Both the position numbers and the translations under genes were made by a program. Of a stretch of DNA of 29,348 bases, positions 22,783 to 29,348 are shown in pieces. Every line of letters begins with the position of its first letter. Position 1 is the stretch's first letter. This stretch comes from an uncultured Bacilli bacterium (GTDB lineage: Bacteria; Bacillota_I; Bacilli_A; RF39; UBA660), in NCBI GenBank assembly GCA_934090775.1, contig CAKOKF010000002.1:1-29348 (forward strand), in the 5' to 3' direction. The notes beneath the pieces are model-generated. The model saw nothing but the letters and a program-made list of their open reading frames with translations, ran no database searches and was not told the origin of the DNA.

Positions 22783-24655
22783 ACAAATAATTGGTTATTT
22801 CTTTACTAATTAAGCGATGTAGAGGCGCATTGTATTTAATTTTGGCATTTTCAATAGATATATTAGGGTTCATGATGACCATGGAATATAGAGGATCATC
22901 CTTAGGCATAAAGACAGCAAAAGTTGTATTGATCGTTGTTATATCCTTACTATAGTAGCTTTGGGCGGTACCAGTTTTACCAGCTGCCATATATTTTCGA
23001 TCAACATAATTATTGGCCGTACCACCATTTACTACTTGATAAAAACCCTCTTTAATACGTTCAAAACTATCTTTATCTAAAGGAACAGTATTTAAAATCT
23101 CGGCATCTTTTTTTACAAACGACATACGATAGCGAATGCCAAAACTAGCAATGGTATTAATATAATTTAAAATTTGTAAAGGCGTATAAGTGTCATATTG
23201 ACCAATAGCTAAATTAAGGTAAAGGTCACTAGAAATAGTTTTTCCCTTAATGCCAATATTTTCTTTAGGAAAATCAATGCCTGTACTGCTACCAAGGCCA
23301 AAGGATGCAAAAACATCACGGTATTTATTAAAATCTTTGATGGTTACGGGTAAATCCATATTATATTTGTATGTGTTACCACTAAGTTTAATCGCTGTCA
23401 TAAATTGATAATAGTTACTAGATTGTTTTAAGGCAGTGATATCATCTAAATAGCCTAAATCTTTAAAAGAACATTTTTGAGGAACGTAATGAATTTTTAC
23501 ACAACCATCCTTTATTTTTTTCCCTTTTTCAATAACATTATTTAAATAGCCAACTGTATTAGAAGCACCTTTGATAACGGAACCGACAGTATAACTAGTT
23601 AGCATAATATTACTAGTAACATCACTAAAAATGTCATTATTAAGTTTTAAACCACTAATAGCAATAATACCTCCTGTTTTAGGATTACTAATAATACTAT
23701 AATTAGTGTCAAAATAATCAGTATTTTTCATTTTTTTAACCTTTAACATGTTTTCTTTTTGAATTGCTACTAATTTTTCTTGAATATCTAAATCAAGGTT
23801 TAAAACAATATCTTCTCCTTTTTTGCCACTCTCAACAAGTTCTAGAGAATTATCATCTTTTAAAACATATTTATTTCTAGTACCATGTAGAGTTTCTTCA
23901 TAATATGATTCTAAACCTGATATTCCTACTAAAGTATCATTTAAATAGCCTTTTTCTTTATAATAATTATAATTTTCTTTTTGAATTTGCCCAATACTTC
24001 CTATAATTGTTGGAATCACATTATATAAATTAACCCTAGTATAAGTATAATCACAGGTTAAACCAGTTATATTATATTCTAAAATTTGCATACATAGGTT
24101 ATCACTAGCATTATTAAGTATTTTTTTAGTATCATAATAATAACCATTAGTCATTAAATAATACGTATGAATAGCTATTCGTTCTTTTAAAGAGTATTTA
24201 TTAATTTCTTTATCTAATCGATTTAATTTAAGATTATAAATATCATCGCTGTTAAGGCTACGATATTTTATTTTTTCTCTATCTTCTTTAGTTAATAAAT
24301 AATCAGTACTTTCCGTCAAAAGATAAAATTTTTTTAATTCTTCTTTAGTTGCTTCATCAGTTAAACCTAAAATATTTATTAGTTTGCTTGCTAAATTAAT
24401 TAAATAATCAGTTGTAGGATTATTAATAAGTCTAAATGTTATAACATTATTTTTTTTGTTATCAATTAAGATACGTCCTTTAGAGTCTAATATTCTTCCC
24501 CTTTCTTCTTTAATATCATAAACATATTTCGTACTAATTTTAGCATATTCCTCTAAATAGTAAGCATTATTTTTAAATCTCAAATCATAAAAGCGATACG
24601 AAAAAAAACTAAAAATAGATATTAATAACAAAAATAAAATAATCTTTTTTCGCAT
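22769..24655 (-). CDS. Class B penicillin-binding protein, elongation type (PBP2/PbpA-like)
   Basis: Membrane-anchored transpeptidase without PASTA domains. It has an N-terminal anchor helix (about 4-20), a long pedestal region with ERGRILDSKGRILIDNKKNN at 51-70, and a transpeptidase domain with the active serine in SVIK (359-362), SSN (412-414) and KTGTAQ (560-565). The length of 628 and the lack of PASTA repeats suggest the lateral-wall (PBP2/PbpA) type, complementing the division PBP at 18.4 kb. In Firmicutes rpmG often lies beside pbpA, as here. GGTGAT three bases before the ATG sets the start. The gene is divergent from the DUF2624-like gene. Confidence 0.92.
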   Translation of the reverse strand: MRKKIILFLLLISIFSFFSYRFYDLRFKNNAYYLEEYAKISTKYVYDIKEERGRILDSKGRILIDNKKNNVITFRLINNPTTDYLINLASKLINILGLTDEATKEELKKFYLLTESTDYLLTKEDREKIKYRSLNSDDIYNLKLNRLDKEINKYSLKERIAIHTYYLMTNGYYYDTKKILNNASDNLCMQILEYNITGLTCDYTYTRVNLYNVIPTIIGSIGQIQKENYNYYKEKGYLNDTLVGISGLESYYEETLHGTRNKYVLKDDNSLELVESGKKGEDIVLNLDLDIQEKLVAIQKENMLKVKKMKNTDYFDTNYSIISNPKTGGIIAISGLKLNNDIFSDVTSNIMLTSYTVGSVIKGASNTVGYLNNVIEKGKKIKDGCVKIHYVPQKCSFKDLGYLDDITALKQSSNYYQFMTAIKLSGNTYKYNMDLPVTIKDFNKYRDVFASFGLGSSTGIDFPKENIGIKGKTISSDLYLNLAIGQYDTYTPLQILNYINTIASFGIRYRMSFVKKDAEILNTVPLDKDSFERIKEGFYQVVNGGTANNYVDRKYMAAGKTGTAQSYYSKDITTINTTFAVFMPKDDPLYSMVIMNPNISIENAKIKYNAPLHRLISKEITNYLFANT

Positions 24656-24716
24656 AAAATCACCATTATTAGTATAGTTAAGAGTTCATAAATCATACTA
24701 TTTATGGGGTGATATT

Positions 24717-24980
24717 TTGTATAATTTAGTAGAAGGTGTCGTCAATAAATTATCTTTAAATGATATTTTTAACTTTGCTAGTAAGAATAGCGTTAATCTT
24801 TCTAATGATGAGGCTAATTTCATTTTGAATTTTTTAAAAAATAACTGGTATAGTTTATTAAAAAATCAAAATATAGATATTTTAAATAATTATAAAGCTC
24901 ATTTTAGTCACGAAAATTTTTTAAAAATAAAAGAATTATTAGAGTATTATAAAAGTCGTTATGGGAGACTTTTTCGCTAG
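24717..24980 (+). CDS. DUF2624-like small helical protein, 87 aa
   Basis: Small soluble helical protein. The pattern VVNKLSLNDIFNFASKNSVN, LSNDEANFILNFLKNN and a C-terminal leucine-rich helix resembles DUF2624 proteins (YqfT of Bacillus), whose role is unknown. The start is TTG with GGGGTGAT ending three bases before it, the same spacing as the ATG of the gene at 14866. It is divergent from the PBP gene and shares a bidirectional terminator with trxA. The gene itself is well supported, the family moderately. Confidence 0.72.
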   Translation: MYNLVEGVVNKLSLNDIFNFASKNSVNLSNDEANFILNFLKNNWYSLLKNQNIDILNNYKAHFSHENFLKIKELLEYYKSRYGRLFR

Positions 24981-25058
24981 TTATTAAAGTAAATCTTATT
25001 ATTATGATAAGCCAAAATGCGGCTATAAAAGTATTTAAATTTTTAGAAATTAAAAAAA

Positions 25059-25088
25059 GCTACTTTTTAGAAAAAACTAATTAGTAGC
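25059..25088. terminator. Bidirectional terminator between the DUF2624-like gene and trxA
   Basis: GCTACT and AGTAGC close a stem that continues, after an AA/AA internal loop, with CTAA/TTAG and a T-rich apical loop. T runs follow on both strands, so it serves both convergent genes. Confidence 0.8.
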
Positions 25089-25095
25089 AATTTTT

Positions 25096-25380
25096 TTATT
25101 TTAAAAACTCAGTTAAATCTTCTTTGGTCATAAACCCAACATTTTTGGCAATGGCTTTACCATCTTCAAAAATCATTAAAGTAGGAATCGACATAATACC
25201 AAATTGTTTGGCAATTTCTGGATAATTATCAACATTTACTTTTAAAATGTTAGCATCCATTGTCTCTAAGACAGTTCCCATCATTTTACAAGGGCCACAC
25301 CAATCAGCATAAAAATCTACTAAAATTTTTCCCTTTTTTATTTCTTCTTCAAAATTATTTTTTTCTAAATATTTAATCAT
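25096..25380 (-). CDS. trxA: Thioredoxin
   Basis: Cytosolic dithiol reductase. The active site WCGPC is at residues 27-31 (VDFYADWCGPCKMM) and the cis-proline at P66 in MSIPTLMIF. A length of 94 is slightly short but complete for a thioredoxin fold, starting MIKYLEKNNFEEEI. AAAGGAG lies 8 bases before the ATG. It follows cvpA by 49 bases on the same strand. In Bacillus, trxA lies a few genes after the same rnhC-cvpA pair, which supports its identity as the housekeeping thioredoxin. Confidence 0.95.
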   Translation of the reverse strand: MIKYLEKNNFEEEIKKGKILVDFYADWCGPCKMMGTVLETMDANILKVNVDNYPEIAKQFGIMSIPTLMIFEDGKAIAKNVGFMTKEDLTEFLK

Positions 25381-25429
25381 GATATTTGCTCCTTTATTTA
25401 ATTATTCCCCTTTTATTCATTTTAATTCC

Positions 25430-26143
25430 CTACTCTTTTTTTTGAGAATTTAAAATCGAATCGACATTGGGAATTTCAATTTTTTTCTTGTTTATTAATT
25501 TTTCAGCTTGTTTTTCAGAAATAATATTATATTTGATTAATATTTCAAAAGTTTTAGCATTATAGCCATCTTTATCATTTTTATAAGTATTACTTAATTC
25601 CAATATTTCATCAATCGCAGCTTTTGGTTCTTTAAACTGTTCAGTCAAAATTGGTGTATTATTTAAAATATTAGTAGCTAAACTAGAATCTTTAATTAGA
25701 AAAGTAGTATTGGAAAAGCAATTTAACATGAAAAGACCAGCAAATATTATAACATAATATTCAATAAAGCCAAAGAAAAGTCCTAAAATTTTAGAAAATA
25801 AGCCAAAGACTATCGTCAATCGTAAAATACTTTCTAAAATACCACTGGCAAATATAACAACTTTTAATAAAATTTCTAAAATAGCAAAGACAATTAGAAA
25901 GGCTATTCCTTCATATATTAAGATATTAAAAGCAGTAACACCCGCTAATTGGCCTCCAAAGTTAAAAAAAGGCAAATGTAAATATAAGAATTCCGAAATA
26001 GGATTTTTTAACTGAAAAGCTAAAAAGATTACTAATAAAGTTCCAAAAAAAGAAACAGCACTTTTTATAACTCCAGCTTTAAAACCAAAAATCGCTCCAA
26101 ATAAAAGTAAGATAATTATTATCGCATCAATTATACTAACCAT
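25430..26143 (-). CDS. CvpA family membrane protein
   Basis: Integral membrane protein of the colicin V production (CvpA) family; exact role uncertain. The N-terminus IIDAIIIILLLFGAIFGFKA matches the family signature. Four hydrophobic segments lie at about 4-22, 28-46, 70-96 and 103-145. A hydrophilic C-terminal tail of ~80 residues ends in a lysine-rich stretch. GAGGAG precedes the ATG. It is divergent from rnhC, with overlapping promoters, and followed by trxA. This is the Bacillus order rnhC-(zapA)-cvpA-...-trxA, with polX and mutS2 missing. Confidence 0.88.
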   Translation of the reverse strand: MVSIIDAIIIILLLFGAIFGFKAGVIKSAVSFFGTLLVIFLAFQLKNPISEFLYLHLPFFNFGGQLAGVTAFNILIYEGIAFLIVFAILEILLKVVIFASGILESILRLTIVFGLFSKILGLFFGFIEYYVIIFAGLFMLNCFSNTTFLIKDSSLATNILNNTPILTEQFKEPKAAIDEILELSNTYKNDKDGYNAKTFEILIKYNIISEKQAEKLINKKKIEIPNVDSILNSQKKE

Positions 26144-26172
26144 AAATAAATCAACTCCTCTACTCTAAGTAT

Positions 26173-26201
26173 ATACTAATTAATTTGAAAAAGAAAGTCA
26201 A
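26173..26201 (-). promoter_or_regulatory. Candidate promoter of cvpA
   Basis: On the minus strand TTGACT (26196-26201), a 17-bp spacer and TAGTAT (26173-26178). It overlaps the rnhC promoter on the other strand, so the two could compete for RNA polymerase. Confidence 0.4.
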
Positions 26202-26213
26202 ATATGTTAAAAT
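26185..26213 (+). promoter_or_regulatory. Promoter of rnhC
   Basis: TTGAAA (26185-26190), an exact 17-bp spacer and TAAAAT (26208-26213) with extended TG. It lies over the first possible start codon of the rnhC frame, which shows that the ATG at 26233 is the real start. Confidence 0.65.
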
Positions 26214-26232
26214 TTTTAGTGGTGAGGTACTT

Positions 26233-27174
26233 ATGACTATTGTATTTAAACTTAGCGATAACCTTAAAAATATGGTTATTAAATATTACGAAAAATATAT
26301 GCCTTTGAAAACACCACCTTATGCGGTATTTCAGGTAAAAAATTATGATACAACAATTACGCTTTATGAATCGGGTAAAATTATGTTCCAAGGTCTATCG
26401 GCTGATATCGAGGCATCATTATGGATTGAACAAGAACGTATAAAAAACAAACGCTATATCGATATTACAGGAAAAGAGAAAAAGAATTCTTTAGATAAAA
26501 AAGATAAGAAAACCTTTAATAAGTATCATAATATGGCAACAATTGGTAGTGATGAGGTGGGAACTGGCGATTATTTTGGACCAATTGTGGTTAGTGCTAC
26601 GTATGTTTCTAAAGAAAATATTGATTTTTTATTAGAATTAGGGGTTAGAGATAGTAAAAAAATAACTGATGATAAAATTTTAGAAATAGCACCAGCTATT
26701 GCGAAAAGAATACCATATGTAACCTATGTGTTAGATAATGATACTTATAATAAATTACCAGCGAAAGATAAAAATATGAATAAAATTAAGGCTATATTAC
26801 ATAATAAAGTTTTAGTATCGCTAATAAAAAAAGATAAATTTGATTATGAGGCTATTGTCATTGATCAGTTTGTTTACCCTCAAAAATTTTATGAACATAT
26901 TAGTGGAGCTAAAGAAAAAATTAGTAATGTTACTTTTATGACTAAGGCTGAGGATCAAGTTTTGTCTGTAGCGTGTGCCTCTATTATAAGTCGCTATATT
27001 TTCTTAAAGGAAATGAAGAAAATAAGTTTAGAAATTGGAGAACCTGTAGTTTTTGGCGCTAGTGACAAAGTGGATTTATTAGCTAAAAGAATAATTAATA
27101 CTAAGGGTGAAGATTTTCTAAAACATTATGTAAAATGGAATTTTAAAAATACTGAGAAAATTAAAAATAATTAA
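26233..27174 (+). CDS. rnhC: Ribonuclease HIII
   Basis: Endonuclease that cuts the RNA strand of RNA-DNA hybrids. Numbered from the ATG at 26233 (313 residues, the same as the Bacillus enzyme): an N-terminal substrate-binding domain (1-~95; PPYAVFQVKNYDTTITLYES), then the catalytic domain with D107 and E108 in IGSDEVGTGDYFGP, D211 in VIDQF, and an acidic pair at 240-241 (TKAEDQVLSVA) before ASIISR. GGTGAGG lies before the ATG; the frame is open 16 codons further, but that region holds the promoter. It is divergent from cvpA, as part of a broken Bacillus-like cluster. Confidence 0.96.
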   Translation: MTIVFKLSDNLKNMVIKYYEKYMPLKTPPYAVFQVKNYDTTITLYESGKIMFQGLSADIEASLWIEQERIKNKRYIDITGKEKKNSLDKKDKKTFNKYHNMATIGSDEVGTGDYFGPIVVSATYVSKENIDFLLELGVRDSKKITDDKILEIAPAIAKRIPYVTYVLDNDTYNKLPAKDKNMNKIKAILHNKVLVSLIKKDKFDYEAIVIDQFVYPQKFYEHISGAKEKISNVTFMTKAEDQVLSVACASIISRYIFLKEMKKISLEIGEPVVFGASDKVDLLAKRIINTKGEDFLKHYVKWNFKNTEKIKNN

Positions 27175-27228
27175 GAAACTTTATCATTTCTTGTTAATTA
27201 GGCTATTTATTACTAAGTAATGAATTTT

Positions 27229-27272
27229 AAAAAGTGTCATCATTATACTAAGATATAATGATGACACTTTTT
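27229..27272. terminator. Bidirectional terminator with a 19-bp perfect stem
   Basis: Arms of 19 bases (AAAAAGTGTCATCATTATA and its exact complement) around a CTAAGA loop. The outer A/T pairs supply a T run for both strands. It ends rnhC (+) and the 467-residue gene (-), whose stop codon touches it. Confidence 0.92.
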
Positions 27273-28675
27273 TATTTAAATAAACTTTTAATTAAGGGCA
27301 TTTGAGCTTCAAAAAGGCTAGTGTTATTAAAGTCCTTTAGCTGTTCTTCACTAATAATTTTAATTTCAATAATTTGTTTTGTATCCTTTAATGTCGAAAT
27401 AATAAAATACATTTTCTCTAATTTAGTATTTTTAGATTGAATAAAATAATTATCATAGTAGCCTCCACAATAATTTGGTGCTGACATCAAAATAGCATTT
27501 TCTAAGTCTTCTTGAACTAAGGAATTAATATCTAATTCTTTACCATAATCAAAATTATAAATACGAATTGTACGATTATAAATCTTTTCTATATTAGGAT
27601 TAATTATTTGCTCTTCCCGATCATTTAAATTACAATAATCCAAGTTAGAAAAGTAAATATTATAATTTTTACTTAAATACAATAAGTAGGCGCGATATTT
27701 AATTAACAAATCTTTATTATTAACTATTTCATTGCCTAATTTAATTGCTTCTTTTTCATCAAAGCGCATAGCACTTCTTAATGCATAAAGCTTGCAAATA
27801 TCAAAAGCTTTGCTGGCTTTTAGGTTGGCTGCGTAAGATTTATAATATTCTTTTTGAATATAATAAATTTTTCCTAAAATTAAATTAGCATAATTGCCTT
27901 TAGTTTTTTCTTTCGCAACTGGTTCTAAAGCAATGATAGCTTTATCAAAGTCACCGAGAAGGGCATATATTATCCCTACTTTCTCACGTGCTGCTTGGGA
28001 TATTTTAAAATTAGAACTTTTTAAATTTTCTTGAAAAAATTTTAATGCCACTGGATAGTTCTTTTCAAAAAGAGCAATATTACCGTAGCATTTGTTGAGT
28101 TCATCTTTGTCTCTTTGGTTTTGAATTTTTATTTTTTGCAAAATTTCTTTGGCTTCTTCTAATTTTAATTCTTTTGTAAGAACTTTAGCAATGCCGAAAT
28201 AGGCTATATTTGCATTGCGAATAAACTTGTCTTGATTGGCTTGCTCTTTATTTAGACTTAGAATTTTAGAAAAATAATGTTTAGCTTTACTTTGCATAAC
28301 AGGATCATTTTGACTCAGATAATAATTAGCTATTTCCGTTAACAATTTAATATCCCGGTAGATATATTTTAAGGCTTTATTATAAAAATACATCATTTTT
28401 TTACTATCTTTACGATTTCGATAATAATAACCAAATTCAACGTAAGCTTTTCCTTTAAAACTTGTACTACCATAAGCCAAGATAAAAGAAAAATAAGAAT
28501 AAATTTCATAAACAGGCGAATTCATAATGCTAGCTATTTTTTCGAGATAGTAAGCAGCCTCAACTTTTTCATTCAAGGTTCCATTTATATACCATTTTTT
28601 AAATTCTTCTTTGGCTAATATGATATTTTTTTCTTTATAAAGTCTTCCTGCTAATTCTAAATTCTTATTAAACAT
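27272..28675 (-). CDS. TPR-repeat protein, 467 aa
   Basis: Helical-repeat protein without signal peptide or membrane span. Residues ~1-310 are a run of TPR-like helical pairs (for example SKKMMYFYNKALKYI and LLGDFDKAIIALEPVAKEK, then NYANLILGKIYYIQKEYYKS). A C-terminal domain of about 150 residues (from about 315) contains NLDYCNLNDREEQI, DLENAILMSAPNYCGGYYDN and a lysine-rich end. The C-terminal part aligns with the next gene upstream. The function is unknown; TPR proteins usually mediate protein contacts. The translation start has the unusual Shine-Dalgarno, hairpin, ATG leader also found at nusB. A strong terminator closes it. Confidence 0.78.
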   Translation of the reverse strand: MFNKNLELAGRLYKEKNIILAKEEFKKWYINGTLNEKVEAAYYLEKIASIMNSPVYEIYSYFSFILAYGSTSFKGKAYVEFGYYYRNRKDSKKMMYFYNKALKYIYRDIKLLTEIANYYLSQNDPVMQSKAKHYFSKILSLNKEQANQDKFIRNANIAYFGIAKVLTKELKLEEAKEILQKIKIQNQRDKDELNKCYGNIALFEKNYPVALKFFQENLKSSNFKISQAAREKVGIIYALLGDFDKAIIALEPVAKEKTKGNYANLILGKIYYIQKEYYKSYAANLKASKAFDICKLYALRSAMRFDEKEAIKLGNEIVNNKDLLIKYRAYLLYLSKNYNIYFSNLDYCNLNDREEQIINPNIEKIYNRTIRIYNFDYGKELDINSLVQEDLENAILMSAPNYCGGYYDNYFIQSKNTKLEKMYFIISTLKDTKQIIEIKIISEEQLKDFNNTSLFEAQMPLIKSLFK

Positions 28676-28716
28676 ATTATTAATCTAATCAATTTATAAT
28701 TGATTAATTCCTTTCT
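28676..28716 (-). promoter_or_regulatory. Shine-Dalgarno, hairpin, ATG leader of the 467-residue TPR gene
   Basis: On the minus strand AGAAAGG (28710-28716) starts the same 18-base stretch as in nusB (AGAAAGGAATTAATCAAT). Here it runs into a 9-bp perfect stem, TAATCAATT and AATTGATTA with an ATA loop, then GATTAATAAT and the ATG. A competing pairing ATTAATC/GATTAAT, the same as the nusB stem, is also possible. Either fold shortens the distance from Shine-Dalgarno to ATG. Confidence 0.6.
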
Positions 28717-28745
28717 AATAGCGATAATTTACTCTTTGTTACCAG

Positions 28746-29348
28746 TTATCTAAATAATTTACGAACATTGGCATCATTTCTTAAGATAAATGACGGTGAT
28801 GACTCTTCTAATTCAATTTTACTCATTGCCATTATTTCAATTGGAGTTTTGCTACCTTTGTAAGTCTTAACAACAAGGTAGTCTTTATAATCTAAAGCTA
28901 GATAAGGTATATTGATAATATAAGTATCATAAATTGCCCCAGGTATAACTTCTACATTATCTAAAGTACAAGCGTTAGCTAAACTACTTTTAATAATGCT
29001 ACCATAACCATAATCCCAATTATAACCTTCATGAAAATTTAATAAGCAACTATATTTCGCACTGTTTTTTACTTTTTCTTCATCATATTCCATAAATGCT
29101 TCAGCTACTAAGGGCATTTTCTTAGAAGTTTGATGATGAAACTCAATGCCATATTTTTTCTTAAGATATACTAAATAATCTAAATATTTTTCCTGGTCAA
29201 TATTTGTTGCAATAAGACGATTGATAATATTAATTGCTAACTTTTCATCAAAGTACATTGCACAATTTAAAGCATCAAGAAGGTACTTCTCTTCTTTACA
29301 AGCTAAACTAATATAAAGATCATAAGCTAGTTGATATTTCTTTTCTTG
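28746..29348 (-). CDS. Paralogous TPR-type protein, 5' end beyond the window
   Basis: C-terminal 200 residues of a protein whose start lies past the right edge. The frame stays open from the edge (…KKYQLAYDLYISLACKEEKY…) through an internal ATG at 29258, so that ATG is not the start. It aligns with the end of the 467-residue protein downstream: both have AL-x-(C/S)-AM-x-FDEK-x-AI, then Y-x-x-YL-x-YL-x-K-x-Y-x-I, an (S/D)L-x-NA segment, and a C-terminal LF(K/R). The two are therefore tandem paralogues, probably one operon (70 bases apart). No function is known. Confidence 0.72.
   Translation of the reverse strand, partial: QEKKYQLAYDLYISLACKEEKYLLDALNCAMYFDEKLAINIINRLIATNIDQEKYLDYLVYLKKKYGIEFHHQTSKKMPLVAEAFMEYDEEKVKNSAKYSCLLNFHEGYNWDYGYGSIIKSSLANACTLDNVEVIPGAIYDTYIINIPYLALDYKDYLVVKTYKGSKTPIEIMAMSKIELEESSPSFILRNDANVRKLFR

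Noticed and set aside
25381..25429. Eight-codon leader peptide between cvpA and trxA (MNKRGIIK)
   Set aside because: Too short to judge, no attenuator hairpin around it, and it lies in an ordinary intergenic spacer with the trxA ribosome-binding site.
26185..26232. Sixteen-codon N-terminal extension of rnhC
   Set aside because: The region holds the -35 and -10 of the rnhC promoter, and GGTGAGG points to the ATG at 26233, giving the usual length.
26176..26391. Minus-strand frame over the rnhC promoter and 5' end
   Set aside because: Overlaps the promoter region and the rnhC start; no Shine-Dalgarno sequence and no recognisable protein.
1..29348. Prophage, insertion sequence, CRISPR array or defence island
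   Set aside because: No transposase, integrase, phage structural gene, Cas gene or regularly spaced repeats were seen; gene content is largely housekeeping.

Overview
The window comes from a very AT-rich (I estimate under 30% GC), compactly coded bacterial chromosome. The gene set is that of a reduced, Gram-positive-derived Bacilli/Mollicutes-like lineage, probably an uncultured gut-type Bacilli such as the RF39 group. That placement is inference from base composition and gene content. It rests on RNase HIII, YvcK/GlmR, zinc-type L33, a TIGR04086 membrane protein, a DUF421 (YetF-like) protein, sortase, and divergent SpoIIM and SpoIVB. The organism has a peptidoglycan wall (two class B PBPs, FtsL, RsmH, sortase), so it is not a wall-less mollicute. 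UGA is read as stop (nusB ends in TGA, and the xseA TGA stop lies inside xseB) and Trp is TGG, so the mycoplasma code does not apply. Many ribosome-binding sites are GGTGAT-like, and this decides several start codons.

Layout: almost everything is on the minus strand, so transcription runs from high to low coordinates. Right end (29.3-27.3 kb): two tandem paralogous TPR proteins, the first cut by the window edge. 27.2-24.7 kb: rnhC (+), cvpA and trxA (-), and a DUF2624-like gene (+). 24.7-22.0 kb: an elongation-type PBP, rpmG and efp. 21.8-18.4 kb: a division block, rsmH-ftsL-PBP with PASTA domains. 18.3-14.1 kb: a 521-residue protein of unknown function, tgt with an overlapping small membrane protein, TIGR04086 (+) and DUF421. 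13.9-7.3 kb: mutS, nusB, xseA, xseB, spoIVB and yvcK. 7.1-3.6 kb: a surface module with a thioester adhesin carrying three isopeptide-type SpaA domains, a sortase overlapping its 3' end, and two unknown genes. 3.6-0.4 kb: mscL, a tiny DUF4044-like membrane protein (+), spoIIM, mnmA and an HTH regulator. The first ~330 bases hold no gene that I can support.

Most of the window is housekeeping: wall synthesis and division, translation and tRNA modification, DNA repair, and membrane functions. The accessory part is the adhesin-sortase module.

I see no mobile element, CRISPR array, rRNA or tRNA. The most interesting signals are regulatory. (1) nusB and the 467-residue TPR gene share an 18-nt leader that starts at the Shine-Dalgarno sequence and runs into a hairpin placed between it and the ATG. 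(2) Operator-like repeats sit in the promoters of the HTH gene, rpmG-efp and tgt. (3) An inverted repeat covers the ribosome-binding site of the adhesin. (4) The sortase seems to lack the usual catalytic arginine and is paired with a noncanonical IPDTY sorting signal.
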